From assembly GCA_019638835.1 (NCBI GenBank), contig JAHBTC010000019.1, positions 1-33,677 of the forward strand: DNA of 33,677 nucleotides, read 5' to 3'. The stretch is from Fimbriimonadaceae bacterium (lineage in GTDB: Bacteria; Armatimonadota; Fimbriimonadia; Fimbriimonadales; Fimbriimonadaceae). The translations under genes were made by a program, and so were the position numbers. Below are positions 25,465-33,677 of the stretch, piece by piece; the first letter of the stretch is position 1, and each line of letters begins with the position of its first letter. A model generated the notes under the pieces. The model had not been told where the DNA came from and did not search any database. It saw only the letters and a program-made list of their open reading frames with translations.

Positions 25465-26048
25465 CCTGGATACTCGTCGGCTAGTGTTGCGGCCTCGTTC
25501 ACCCAGTCGTAGATCACTTGCAAGTTGCTTTCCTCCTGTCCGATTCCAAGGATCTGGGCAACGTGCTCCGGTGATGCGTGGCTAAGCTGTTTGAAAGTGA
25601 GGATGCCCGCCTCATAGAGCTTGTGCATTCGCTCTTCACCGATGCCAACGATTCGATCAAGAGGCTCCGCTCCGTGATAAACGGGCTTCGCCGCCTCTAC
25701 GACTTCTCGGGCTGCCTGAGCGATTTCGTCGGCTTCTGGCATCTTGGGGGCGAGTTTTGCTGCCTTCTCCATCTCTTGGATCTGGGCTTTTAGTTCGCGA
25801 TTTTCGGCCTCGAGGCTCGGGACAACCGACGTGCTCTTGAGTCGTTCCAACTCGGCGAGACTCGGTTGCAAGTTGTCGAGTTGCGCTCGATACCGGGCGG
25901 CTTCCGCTTGAGCGGCCTCAAACTTATCGCGCCATGCGGCGTCATCCATCGGCGCTTCCGCATCCTTCTTCATATTAAAGAGAACGCCGACGCCAAAAAC
26001 GAGAAACCCACCAAGAAACGCCCCGATCGCGAGTGACATCCAATCCAT
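25461..26048 (-). CDS. Membrane protein with coiled coil and helix-hairpin-helix domain
   Basis: A 195-residue protein. The N-terminal membrane helix (about 5-25, LAIGAFLGGFLVFGVGVLF) is followed by a long helical coiled coil (about 38-105) rich in Ala, Glu and Leu. The C-terminal helix-hairpin-helix pair (about 128-172) is LDRIVGIGEERMHKLYEAGILTF followed by QLSHASPEHVAQILGIG, a pattern seen in 'DUF4332'-like and ribosomal L21-fused domains. The hairpin may bind DNA or protein; the domain would lie in the cytoplasm if the N-terminus is outside. GGAG lies five bases before ATG 26048. It overlaps the start of the Ig-like gene by four bases and follows the peptidase gene after 18. Confidence 0.82.
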   Translation of the reverse strand: MDWMSLAIGAFLGGFLVFGVGVLFNMKKDAEAPMDDAAWRDKFEAAQAEAARYRAQLDNLQPSLAELERLKSTSVVPSLEAENRELKAQIQEMEKAAKLAPKMPEADEIAQAAREVVEAAKPVYHGAEPLDRIVGIGEERMHKLYEAGILTFKQLSHASPEHVAQILGIGQEESNLQVIYDWVNEAATLADEYPG

Positions 26049-26066
26049 GGCCGCTCCAAGTATGAC

Positions 26067-27359
26067 TCAGGATTTCCGCAAGGTGAATGACCCCACGCGA
26101 TCTCCTTCGGTAATCCGCCAGCCCGGCTTCAACTCTAATGTCCAGCCATCACCTTTGAGCTCATTGGCGGCAATAGGAGCAGTTACGTAAGCACTTTGCC
26201 AGTCGGCGCTGATCCGGGCTCCTTTCGTTACCGTGATCGTTCCCCACTCCGCACTGATCGTCGCCGTGGGATACACATTTCCCCACCTACCAAGTGGCGT
26301 CACTTCGTTCGGATTGAAAGTGAAGTTTGATTGGAGAAGTGGGAGGTGCAGGACCGGCCCGGTCACCAACCTTTCAGTCCACAGTTCAATTTGCCTTTGG
26401 CGTTCCGATTCTCGTGCATCTTCACTAACGAAGATCTCGCTGGAGGAATACGCATTCGCACGAGAGGTTGCTTCCGCAAGCGAGGGTGTGATCTCAAGGC
26501 CCCTCGCAGCCGCAAGGAGATCGGTAAGGCTAGAGGAGGTGGAAAGCGTGGTTCTCCATTTCCCCTCTTCCATGTCAAGGAGCAGCGCATAAGCCGGACC
26601 GGTTTCGTAGGCAAAAGACATCGGATACGTTGGCTTGAGCGCATTGACCTTGAGTCGCCCGGCCATGTGCCAGCGCGCGGACTGATGATCGAGGCCACTC
26701 AAAGCGACACCCGTGTACTCCGCAAGACCCTCATGCACTTCCATTCTGTCTTCCTCACGCTTGGCATCCGGAAAAAGCATTTGCCGATAAGCCCGGAAGG
26801 AGAGGGCGTCCTCGATTGCTCGGGTGCGCTCAGCGCCCCACGAAACAAGCGCGACCGAAAGAGCCCGCCATTCGAGGCGAAGCCAAACTCTCCCTTCTTT
26901 TGTGTCCAAGTGCGCGTTGCCTACACCTTCGGCGGGAAGTCGAAGGTCGGCTTGGATGCGGTGAAATGACTCGTGCATTACCAGCATGCGGCGGGCAACT
27001 AACGTGTCGGGCATGTTTTGGAAAGGTACAACGGTGAAGCGCAGCCCACCAACAACGTGCGATGTATTCGCGATCGGAAAATCAGGGGCCGCCGTTCCGA
27101 GAAACACACCGGCTTCGGCCACAAGGATGCCTTCGCGGTCGCTTTCATTTGCAACCAGAAGCTTCGACTCCGCATCGACAAAGATCGTTGGTCCGTAAAG
27201 CGGTCGCCCCCAGAGAGCGCCTTCGTCTTCTCTTGATGCGATTTGTGCCTCAGAGAAAAATTGCGTTGCGAGGCGAATGGCCTCGCTCTTGTCTAACGCA
27301 AGAGAGCATTGCAATGATGCCAAAAGCGTGCAAGCAAGACTAACTGAGCGGATACTCAT
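26067..27359 (-). CDS. Exported HExxH putative metallopeptidase, uncharacterised
   Basis: A 430-residue protein. The start at ATG 27359 gives a signal peptide (MSIRSVSLACTLLASLQCSLA). A gluzincin-like zinc site is visible: HESFH at residues 129-133, and about 75 residues on HEGLAEYTG, whose glutamates (210 or 214) could supply the third ligand. The C-terminal 90 residues alternate strands (ATISAEWGTITVTKGARISADWQSAY) and look like a beta-sandwich. I cannot place it in a named family. TACAAT ends nine bases before the ATG, with AGAAGGG between them. Next on the strand are the two coupled membrane-protein genes, so it may head that operon. Confidence 0.75.
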   Translation of the reverse strand: MSIRSVSLACTLLASLQCSLALDKSEAIRLATQFFSEAQIASREDEGALWGRPLYGPTIFVDAESKLLVANESDREGILVAEAGVFLGTAAPDFPIANTSHVVGGLRFTVVPFQNMPDTLVARRMLVMHESFHRIQADLRLPAEGVGNAHLDTKEGRVWLRLEWRALSVALVSWGAERTRAIEDALSFRAYRQMLFPDAKREEDRMEVHEGLAEYTGVALSGLDHQSARWHMAGRLKVNALKPTYPMSFAYETGPAYALLLDMEEGKWRTTLSTSSSLTDLLAAARGLEITPSLAEATSRANAYSSSEIFVSEDARESERQRQIELWTERLVTGPVLHLPLLQSNFTFNPNEVTPLGRWGNVYPTATISAEWGTITVTKGARISADWQSAYVTAPIAANELKGDGWTLELKPGWRITEGDRVGSFTLRKS

Positions 27360-27368
27360 CCCTTCTAA

Positions 27369-27374
27369 ATTGTA
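27369..27374 (-). promoter_or_regulatory. -10 hexamer TACAAT of HExxH protein gene
   Basis: TACAAT on (-), nine bases, then ATG 27359. Depending on where transcription starts, the leader would be zero to three bases long. Confidence 0.5.
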
Positions 27375-27406
27375 GCGGAGCACGGCGTCTGTCAATGATG
27401 GGAGTC

Positions 27407-27436
27407 AACTGGGAGCGGTGAGATCCACTCCCAGTT
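27407..27436 (-). terminator. Hairpin after 792-residue lipoprotein gene
   Basis: AACTGGGAG and CTCCCAGTT form a perfect 9-bp stem around a 12-base loop, starting 14 bases past the stop at 27451. It lacks a T-run, so termination may be weak or Rho-assisted. Confidence 0.5.
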
Positions 27437-27450
27437 TCTAAGCGCAAGCC

Positions 27451-29829
27451 TCACTCGTATGTGACTTCGAACATCCACTTCCAGCCCGAGCCAAATCTTC
27501 CCTCCATCCAAGCGAATGTTTCGGCAGCGCCCGAGGCCGGGCCCCATCCGCCGCTTAGGGGAACCCACTCCTCGTTCGTCGGTTGGATCGAGTGCCAATC
27601 GTGTCGGAAGGGCGATCGACTCTCAATCTTGGCTCGCCAGTAATCAGGATCATAACCACCCGTTGCCAGCATTCTGTACGACTTCGCTCCTTCAACCTTC
27701 GGCAAAACTACGGTCGCAATTGTGCCATGTCTGCCCTCGCCAACCAACTCATGATTGATCAACTGTTTGGTTTCATACGTGCCAAAGACTATCGACCGTC
27801 GTTGTTCAATTCGAATCTGGGCAGTTGCCTGCCCCATCGAATGGTAGCCAGTCGAGCTCCTTCGGAAGACGTTGACTATCAGTTTGTCGTTGCCGTACGT
27901 AGATCCTGCTCGAAACTCGACGGTATTGCTCGTCTGATATTCCCCGTATCCCGTCAGACCACCGAGTCCTTGTTCCAGCGTGTATACGTAATAGAGTTGA
28001 TCCTGGCCCGTGTACGGTGGGTTCATTTGAACGGAGAATTCCTGTTCTTCACTGGGTCGCAGGCTGGTGATCATGGGGCCAACGATAGGTGATGCTGATT
28101 CCACCGTTATATAGGCTTCAGCCGGGCCGACCTCGGTTCGCTGGTTTCCATCCACTTGAGTTGCGACGGCGCGCACAGGGATTCGTCCTCGGCCTTCTTC
28201 ATTGACAATGAAGAACGAGACCGTTGCTGAACTTGACTCGAAGTCCGTGCCGACGTGCGTTCCGTCGGTAAGACGTCCGTAGCCTTCGGGAATGCTCCAA
28301 TGATAAACGAAGGAATCTCCAGGCTCGGCGTCGATTACGCTAGCTTCCAATCGCAATGCCGGACTTGAGGGGGTCATCGCGGATTCTTCCGGAGTGATTC
28401 GAACAACTGGACGCCCTGCCGTCACAGTCCAGATGTTCGCGTGCTGAGACGTCAGAGCACCTCCAGCACTTATGACGGCATCAAGGATGTTTCCCCCAAG
28501 GTCAACGACTCGTAATGCTCGAAGGAATGCGCGCGATACGTCCAGGAAGTCGTTCTCCTGTCCTTCGCTCGTAGTTGCAGAAATGATTTCGTAAACGATG
28601 TTGGCAAGAGCCGCACGTGCTGGCTCACTATCAACAATTCCGTAAACCGCAGTTTCGATCGCACCTTGGATATCTCCTGCTTCGATCGCTTCGAGAATTC
28701 CTGGCTCGTTGGCGACATAAACCGAAACAAATCCCTCAATTGCGCTACGAACCGTCAGGAAGTCTTCGTACCGGTCCCCGAAATCTTGGCTCGCGGGAAG
28801 GAAGACGTTGAGATAGATTGGCAGCACATGATCAATGAAGAGGGCGTATGCGGCAAACGTTCTCCACTTCGCTTGTTGAGCGGCGCTCAACTGAGCGTAA
28901 TCCCCTCTTGTGATCCCTAAGCCGACGGTGGCAACTTCGTACTCCGCCCGATCAGCACTAGATGGCAAGAGCGGAAGCTCAAGCGGCGGGGCGGAAACAG
29001 GCGTCCAAGAGTAGTTGCCGTTAGCGTGATTGCGAATCGTCCCAATTACGCCGGCATAGCCCGATGCTCCCTTCATCTCGAATTCGTGAACTGGCCGATC
29101 CTGGTCGTGCCAAACATTTTCTTGTCGGTAACGTGTTTGCCTCACCCAGACGTACGCGCGTCGGCGGTAGTTATTGGTGATCACGAGCGTATTCGGGTTT
29201 TGCTGATTCATGACAAGGCCGCTTTGGGCGTTTGGCGGATCCACTAAGAGCCCACGACTTGAGAATCCGCCTTGAATTGCTGCGAGTTCCGATTCGTATT
29301 CGGATGGCCATTCGGAATACGGACGTCCCGACTTGAAGAGGTCGTCCACTTTGGTTGTTAATGCTGAAAAGCCCTCAAGCGACTCAATGTCATCAATGAG
29401 AATGCTTGCTTCCTCCCCTCCATAGAGATAGGTAGCGGTGCCAAAAAACGCGATGGCCCGGGCCACAGCCGCGGGATTCAGAGTCGCGTCCTTTTGACGA
29501 ATCAGTGCCGGGGCGACCAACTCGTTTGCTCCTTTCGTGATGAAGACCATTTGCCCAGCTCCCTCGAAGATGTTCAGCTCAAAGTTTCCATTGGAATCGG
29601 GGGTTGCCTTATCGATGGAACTGAGGATGCGGAACTCATTGGGAGCACGTCCAGATTCAGGGATATCCAGCTTGCCCGTAACACTGACAACTGTCTGGCG
29701 ACCTGTAGTGCCGGATGTGGTTCCCGAATTTGTGCCAGTTGTTCCCACGACTGGACTGCTGCCGCCGCAACCAATCAAAATCATAACGACGGTAAGAATT
29801 GCGAACAATGTGACACGCGACTTCGTCAT
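27451..29829 (-). CDS. Large lipoprotein with Ig/PKD-like C-terminal region, uncharacterised
   Basis: A 792-residue predicted lipoprotein. Its signal peptide ends at LIGC (Cys21), followed by a Gly/Thr/Ser linker (SGTTSGTTGRQ). An early beta-domain resembling a carboxypeptidase-regulatory fold covers about 48-110 (VTGKLDIPESGRAPNEF, DSNGNFELNIFEGAG). A helical middle (about 300-470) has few motifs. Two Ig/PKD-like beta-domains follow (about 475-585 with YHWSIPEGYGRL, and about 590-680), and the last 100 residues are Trp- and Gly-rich (GGWGPASGAAETFAWMEGRFGSGWKWMFEV). The start is ATG 29829; the frame extends to TTG 29856, but that gives a worse signal. It is 72 bases downstream of the BTAD regulator gene. 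Function unknown. Confidence 0.82.
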   Translation of the reverse strand: MTKSRVTLFAILTVVMILIGCGGSSPVVGTTGTNSGTTSGTTGRQTVVSVTGKLDIPESGRAPNEFRILSSIDKATPDSNGNFELNIFEGAGQMVFITKGANELVAPALIRQKDATLNPAAVARAIAFFGTATYLYGGEEASILIDDIESLEGFSALTTKVDDLFKSGRPYSEWPSEYESELAAIQGGFSSRGLLVDPPNAQSGLVMNQQNPNTLVITNNYRRRAYVWVRQTRYRQENVWHDQDRPVHEFEMKGASGYAGVIGTIRNHANGNYSWTPVSAPPLELPLLPSSADRAEYEVATVGLGITRGDYAQLSAAQQAKWRTFAAYALFIDHVLPIYLNVFLPASQDFGDRYEDFLTVRSAIEGFVSVYVANEPGILEAIEAGDIQGAIETAVYGIVDSEPARAALANIVYEIISATTSEGQENDFLDVSRAFLRALRVVDLGGNILDAVISAGGALTSQHANIWTVTAGRPVVRITPEESAMTPSSPALRLEASVIDAEPGDSFVYHWSIPEGYGRLTDGTHVGTDFESSSATVSFFIVNEEGRGRIPVRAVATQVDGNQRTEVGPAEAYITVESASPIVGPMITSLRPSEEQEFSVQMNPPYTGQDQLYYVYTLEQGLGGLTGYGEYQTSNTVEFRAGSTYGNDKLIVNVFRRSSTGYHSMGQATAQIRIEQRRSIVFGTYETKQLINHELVGEGRHGTIATVVLPKVEGAKSYRMLATGGYDPDYWRAKIESRSPFRHDWHSIQPTNEEWVPLSGGWGPASGAAETFAWMEGRFGSGWKWMFEVTYE

Positions 29830-29901
29830 GAAACGATGGTCGCCCCCGTGTATCAATCCATCGTCAATCTTTCTGCCAAAAGTCCTAGTGCGAGTCTAGA
29901 T

Positions 29902-31692
29902 TTACTCTCTAATAAGGGTTGCTGCCGCCCATTTCACAACTGCTTCTTCGTGGGCCCCGCGGAGCAAACTGCTAGTCCGGTCTGGGCCACTGAGTTTCAA
30001 TCTTTTGAGCGTTCTTTCGATTTGAAGTCTTTCTGCAGGAGAGCGTTCATGCCCCAATGTTTCCCGAAGAGACTTCACTGCGCTTTCGAGTGCCGGGCTC
30101 GAGCTACCCAATCGCAGATACTCAAAGGCAAGGCAAATATGATCAAGGGCTATCAATGTCCATCGGCGCGACGACGATCGATGGGCGAGGAGAACAGCTT
30201 CGGCCAGTTCCTTTCGACCTTGATCATTTCCCGTAGCGGAATGTAGGAATCCGGTTACGGTGAGCCAGGCTACTCGCGGTTGTCCGAATAGAATCATATG
30301 GGGCGAATCAGATTCCATCTCCTCGACGATGTTTTCAAGCTCTTCAAACTCTTCCTCCACAATGGCGACAAATCCTAGATTGATTCTTATGAGAAGGCGA
30401 TAGTAGGCGTTTTGTGGTGAGCTATCCAATCCATCCAGCGCCGACGCATACATTTTTTTGGCGGTATCAAATTGAAGTAAGTGCCATAAAGTCGATGCAT
30501 GTCCGTTGAGAATCACAGAGCGGGTCTGGGGAGATATCTGATCACTTAGCTTGGACACGGCCCGTCGCGAGTGTTCTAGGCTCTTGTCGTATTCACGGAT
30601 CTCAAGATAGAAGAATGCAATGTAGGAAAGTAGCATGATTGTATGCTCCGACTCTCCCACTTGCTCCGCCATTGGCTCAAGATTCGCGCGAAGTTGCTCG
30701 GCTCGTTCGTAGTCCGAGAAGCGTAGTGCCAGTAAAAGGGCACAACATCCAACGACGAATCGATCGTCTGAAACACCCTGAGTTCTGCTCCAAATCCGCT
30801 CGATAATTTGTCTTGAGGCGATCAAGTCCTCGTGACTTAGCCAAACCATCGGATCGGCCGCAATGAACTTTGCGGCTGCGTCACCTCCCTTCGCGAGGCT
30901 CCGCTCGAAAGCTGTCACGATAGCCGCTCTTTCCACGGGAGTCGTTGGTTTGACTCCCGGAAATTGTGGTGGATAGGTTCCGTTGCGGACTGAATCGAAC
31001 AACCGGTAAAGACCTTCAGACGGAGCAAGACCAATCGTTTTCTTTAGCGACTTCGCATAGTGTGAGAAATCTTGCTCGGCTTCGGCTGGTTTCTTTGAAT
31101 GACCGTGAGAACGAATCAGCCCAGCTATTGCCGCTTCGCTGATCGGGTCAATCTGGAAAGCGAGCCGATACCACTGAATTGCTTTATCCCAGTTCGACGA
31201 CTCCTCTTCGGCTCCTGCGACGGTTAGGAACGTTCGCAACTGGGTATCTAACCAGCGCTCGCGTTCTTGCTCTACCCAATCCCCTTTCCAGCCCTCAAGA
31301 ATGGGCGAGTTCATTTTCTCGGCAACACGCGTGAGTAATCGAATGTGATTGCTCTGGCTAGGCTCTGTTTGGGCTTCACGAAATACGTTCCGGATTTCCC
31401 AGACATCTACTCTCATTGAATCTTGAGCAACTTCGACCTCGTTTTGCGTCGCGACAAATACTTGGGGCAAGTTTCGACCAAGGGTATGAAGTGCGGTTCT
31501 CAGATTCGCCATTTGGCGATCTTCCTCGAAGGCAGGCCACAGGCAACGTGCGAGGTCTCCTCTGGACATTCTTCGCCTGGGGTGGAGAGCTAAGACTGCT
31601 AGCACATGGAATCCCCCCATTGCTTTCCAAAGGATTTCTTCACCTGAGGCTGAGATCACCTTCGGACGGCCGATTAGTCTGAGTTCATACAG
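29902..31692 (-). CDS. BTAD-type (SARP-like) transcriptional regulator, probable CTG start
   Basis: A cytoplasmic DNA-binding regulator of about 596 residues. An OmpR-like winged helix is at about 1-95 (VLAVLALHPRRRMSRGDLARCLWPAF, MANLRTALHTLGR). A bacterial transcriptional activation domain of helices is at about 100-250 (FQIDPISEAAIAGLIRSHG), followed by TPR-like helices to the end. The shortest start is GTG 31659, but the frame continues upstream with LYELRLIGRPKV, the typical N-terminus of this family. The only start-like codon there is CTG 31692, eight bases after TAAACT. An ATG in another frame gives only a four-codon ORF. The gene is divergent from dnaK. Target genes are unknown, possibly the adjacent lipoprotein. 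Confidence 0.85.
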   Translation of the reverse strand: MYELRLIGRPKVISASGEEILWKAMGGFHVLAVLALHPRRRMSRGDLARCLWPAFEEDRQMANLRTALHTLGRNLPQVFVATQNEVEVAQDSMRVDVWEIRNVFREAQTEPSQSNHIRLLTRVAEKMNSPILEGWKGDWVEQERERWLDTQLRTFLTVAGAEEESSNWDKAIQWYRLAFQIDPISEAAIAGLIRSHGHSKKPAEAEQDFSHYAKSLKKTIGLAPSEGLYRLFDSVRNGTYPPQFPGVKPTTPVERAAIVTAFERSLAKGGDAAAKFIAADPMVWLSHEDLIASRQIIERIWSRTQGVSDDRFVVGCCALLLALRFSDYERAEQLRANLEPMAEQVGESEHTIMLLSYIAFFYLEIREYDKSLEHSRRAVSKLSDQISPQTRSVILNGHASTLWHLLQFDTAKKMYASALDGLDSSPQNAYYRLLIRINLGFVAIVEEEFEELENIVEEMESDSPHMILFGQPRVAWLTVTGFLHSATGNDQGRKELAEAVLLAHRSSSRRWTLIALDHICLAFEYLRLGSSSPALESAVKSLRETLGHERSPAERLQIERTLKRLKLSGPDRTSSLLRGAHEEAVVKWAAATLIRE

Positions 31693-31700
31693 ATACTTCC

Positions 31701-31706
31701 AGTTTA
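31701..31706 (-). promoter_or_regulatory. Candidate -10 hexamer TAAACT of BTAD regulator gene
   Basis: TAAACT on (-), eight bases, then CTG 31692. It supports a start upstream of GTG 31659. Confidence 0.4.
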
Positions 31707-31768
31707 TCCATTGTCGGAGTGCTGGGTCTCGTAGTCAGGCTACGGTGGGACCCCGAAACGCTTGCCGG

Positions 31769-31774
31769 TAAAAT
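31769..31774 (+). promoter_or_regulatory. -10 hexamer TAAAAT of dnaK
   Basis: TAAAAT lies 65 bases before ATG 31840, leaving a leader of about 60 bases, unlike the leaderless neighbours. No full CIRCE element (TTAGCACTC-N9-GAGTGCTAA) is present in the 147-bp intergenic region. Confidence 0.4.
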
Positions 31775-31839
31775 AGCGTTTACCTTAGTGTAGGAGACTC
31801 AAGTCACCTGAGGTTTCCGCAGTAAAGAGCGAATTGAGT

Positions 31840-33677
31840 ATGGGAAGAGTCGTAGGAATTGACTTAGGCACGACCAACAGTGTCGTCGCCATCATGGAAG
31901 GCGGTGAGCCGAAGGTAATCACCACCTCGGAAGGAACGCGGACCCTTCCGAGCGTCGTCGCGTTCCGCACAAACGGCGAGAGGCTCGTCGGGGCAACTGC
32001 AAAGCGCCAGGCCATGACGAATCCGGCCAACACGGTTGCCAGCATCAAGCGGTTCATGGGCCACCGACTCGACGAAGTAAGCGAGGAGGCAAAGCGCGTG
32101 AGCTACAAGGCCATGACCGACAAGAAAGGGAACATGGTTGTGCAGATCCCGGCTGTGGACAAGCAGTTCACTCCGGAAGAGATCAGCGCGATGATTCTCC
32201 AAAAGTTGAAAGCGGATGCAGAGGCATACCTCGGCGAAACCGTGGACCAAGCGGTGATCACGGTGCCGGCGTACTTTGATGACAGCCAGCGCACCGCGAC
32301 CAAGAACGCGGGCGAGATCGCTGGACTCAAAGTCTTGCGCATCATCAATGAACCGACGGCGGCTTCGCTTGCCTACGGCCTTGACAAGAAGAATAACGAG
32401 ACGATCCTCGTCTTTGACCTCGGTGGCGGAACGTTTGACGTTTCGATTCTAGATGTGGGCGACGGAGTATTCGAAGTCAAGTCCACCGCTGGCGACAGCC
32501 ACTTGGGGGGTGACGACTTCGACCAGAAGATCGTGGATTACCTCGCCAATGAGTTCAGCAAGGAGCACGGCATTGATCTACGCAAGGATAGCAAAGCCCT
32601 CCAACGATTGAAAGATGCGGCGGAGCGCGCGAAAATCGAACTCTCAAGTAGTGTTTCGGCCGAAATCAACATGCCGTTCATCACGGCGGTGGACAACGAA
32701 CCGGTTCACATTGAGACAACGCTCTCGCGAGCGAAGTTTGAGGAACTTTGTCAAGATCTGCTCAAGCGGGTCGAGGCACCGGTCAAGCAGGCGCTCTCGG
32801 ACGCGAAGTTGAGCCTCGCCAAACTGGATGAGGTGATTCTCGTCGGCGGTTCAACGCGAATGCCGATGGTTCAGGAACTCGTGAAGAAACTCACAGGTAA
32901 GGAGCCGAACAAGAGCGTGAACCCGGACGAAGTCGTGGCCGTGGGCGCGGCCATCCAAGCCGGCGTACTTGGCGGCGACGTGAAGGACGTAGTCCTTCTC
33001 GACGTCACTCCGCTGAGCCTTGGTGTGGAAACTCAGGGCGGCATCACCGATAAGTTGATCGAGCGTAACACGACGATCCCCACCAAGAAAAGTCGAACCT
33101 ATACGACGGCGGTGGACAATCAAAGTGAAGTCACGATTCATATCTTGCAGGGCGAGCGGTCGCTGAGTAAGGACAACAAGAGCCTGGGGCAGTTCAACCT
33201 GAGCGGTATCCCGCCGGCTCCGGCGCGCACCCCGCAGGTGGAAGTAACGTTCGACATCGACGCCAACGGAATCCTCAACGTAAGCGCGAAGGATCTGGGC
33301 ACCGGTAACGAGCAAAAGATCACGATCACTGGTTCGAGCAACCTGGACCGAACGGAGATTGACCGAATGGTTGAAGAGGCCGAAGCCAACGCGGATCGCG
33401 ACAAGGAACTACAAGATCTGGCGATGGTGAAGAACGAGGCCGACCGGTTGGTGTCTTCGATGGAGCGGATGCTCCGCGAGAACGGCGACAAGGTGGACGA
33501 GTCGGACCGCACCCAGATCGAAGAGTCAATCGAAAACGTCAAACGCGTTCGTGAGCAGGACGATCTTGAGTCACTGCAGGCAGCGGTCAAGGAACTTGAG
33601 TCGCTCAGCCACTCGTTGACCGAGAAGATCTATCAGCAGGCGACGGCCAGCGGTCAGTCGGGCGAAGAAGTCGGAGT
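31840..33677 (+). CDS. dnaK: Chaperone DnaK (Hsp70), C-terminus cut off
   Basis: ATP-dependent cytoplasmic chaperone working with DnaJ and GrpE. The reading frame runs from ATG 31840 off the right edge: 612 residues, of about 630 expected. Hsp70 signatures are intact: [13 protein letters not shown] (5-17), [12 protein letters not shown] (about 193-204) and [11 protein letters not shown] (about 335-345). The linker [16 protein letters not shown] precedes the substrate-binding domain, followed by the helical lid. The 24-residue insert typical of diderm DnaK is present in the first nucleotide-binding lobe (after IKRFMGHR). Only the lid end and the acidic tail are missing. The frame lacks an in-window stop, so simple ORF calling misses it. 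Confidence 0.97.
   Translation, partial: MGRVVGIDLGTTNSVVAIMEGGEPKVITTSEGTRTLPSVVAFRTNGERLVGATAKRQAMTNPANTVASIKRFMGHRLDEVSEEAKRVSYKAMTDKKGNMVVQIPAVDKQFTPEEISAMILQKLKADAEAYLGETVDQAVITVPAYFDDSQRTATKNAGEIAGLKVLRIINEPTAASLAYGLDKKNNETILVFDLGGGTFDVSILDVGDGVFEVKSTAGDSHLGGDDFDQKIVDYLANEFSKEHGIDLRKDSKALQRLKDAAERAKIELSSSVSAEINMPFITAVDNEPVHIETTLSRAKFEELCQDLLKRVEAPVKQALSDAKLSLAKLDEVILVGGSTRMPMVQELVKKLTGKEPNKSVNPDEVVAVGAAIQAGVLGGDVKDVVLLDVTPLSLGVETQGGITDKLIERNTTIPTKKSRTYTTAVDNQSEVTIHILQGERSLSKDNKSLGQFNLSGIPPAPARTPQVEVTFDIDANGILNVSAKDLGTGNEQKITITGSSNLDRTEIDRMVEEAEANADRDKELQDLAMVKNEADRLVSSMERMLRENGDKVDESDRTQIEESIENVKRVREQDDLESLQAAVKELESLSHSLTEKIYQQATASGQSGEEVG

Noticed and set aside
29494-30246. 250-codon (+) frame spanning two genes
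   Set aside because: It is antisense to the large lipoprotein and the BTAD gene ends, and is Cys- and Ser-rich in the way antisense frames are.
31716-31724. Half of a CIRCE element (GAGTGCT) upstream of dnaK
   Set aside because: The matching left half at nine bases spacing is absent, so no HrcA operator can be claimed.

Overview
The window reads as a compact, gene-dense chromosomal segment of a free-living diderm bacterium of intermediate GC content. No insertion sequence, phage gene, CRISPR array or plasmid function is visible. The mixture of housekeeping genes, many small lipoproteins, a Planctomycete-type cytochrome/DUF1549/DUF1553 protein next to a Tat-exported DUF1501 protein, a BTAD (SARP-like) regulator and pervasive leaderless promoters fits Armatimonadota (Fimbriimonas-like). 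This placement is inference; Planctomycetes or Verrucomicrobia relatives are not excluded.

Layout. Positions 1-657 (-) hold the N-terminal two thirds of a short-chain polyprenyl diphosphate synthase. It is divergent from a (+) run: an unrecognised protein (718), a metallo-beta-lactamase-fold hydrolase (1387), a TPR protein (2304) and a DUF6624 protein (3315). A long (-) block follows: cysS, a small membrane protein, a DUF3298-type exported protein coupled to a lipoprotein, and an M42 aminopeptidase. Then come (+) rimO and a Cache-HAMP class III adenylate cyclase, the RNase P RNA gene on (-), and (+) tyrS. After a convergent hairpin comes a (-) set: a TlpA-like thioredoxin and three related small lipoproteins.

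From 15752 a (+) cluster encodes exported functions: a DUF1549/DUF1553 cytochrome-like protein, a DUF1501 protein coupled to it by a strong Shine-Dalgarno, a second TlpA-like thioredoxin, and a lipoprotein formylglycine-generating enzyme that keeps both catalytic cysteines. It converges on a (-) operon of a CocE/X-Pro peptidase-type hydrolase, a DUF6265 protein and a probable 75-residue protein. Next are a DUF1003 membrane protein (+), tRNA-Val(GAC) (-), and a (-) run ending in an MntR-type regulator. That run holds a His-rich membrane-anchored Ig-like protein, a coiled-coil/helix-hairpin-helix membrane protein and an HExxH exported putative peptidase. A 792-residue lipoprotein and a BTAD transcriptional regulator follow, and divergent dnaK runs off the right edge.

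The most consistent cross-cutting signal is regulatory. At least ten genes have a TAnnnT (or one-mismatch) -10 hexamer ending 6-8 bases before the start codon, with no Shine-Dalgarno, which implies leaderless mRNAs. This fixes several non-ATG starts: GTG at 657 and 8172, TTG at 15699 and possibly CTG at 31692. No clearly new defence or biosynthetic system is evident. The best candidates for new biology are the exported FGE/TlpA/DUF1501/DUF1549 cluster, the His-rich protein beside MntR with an inverted repeat over the mntR promoter, and the family of tandem lipoproteins.
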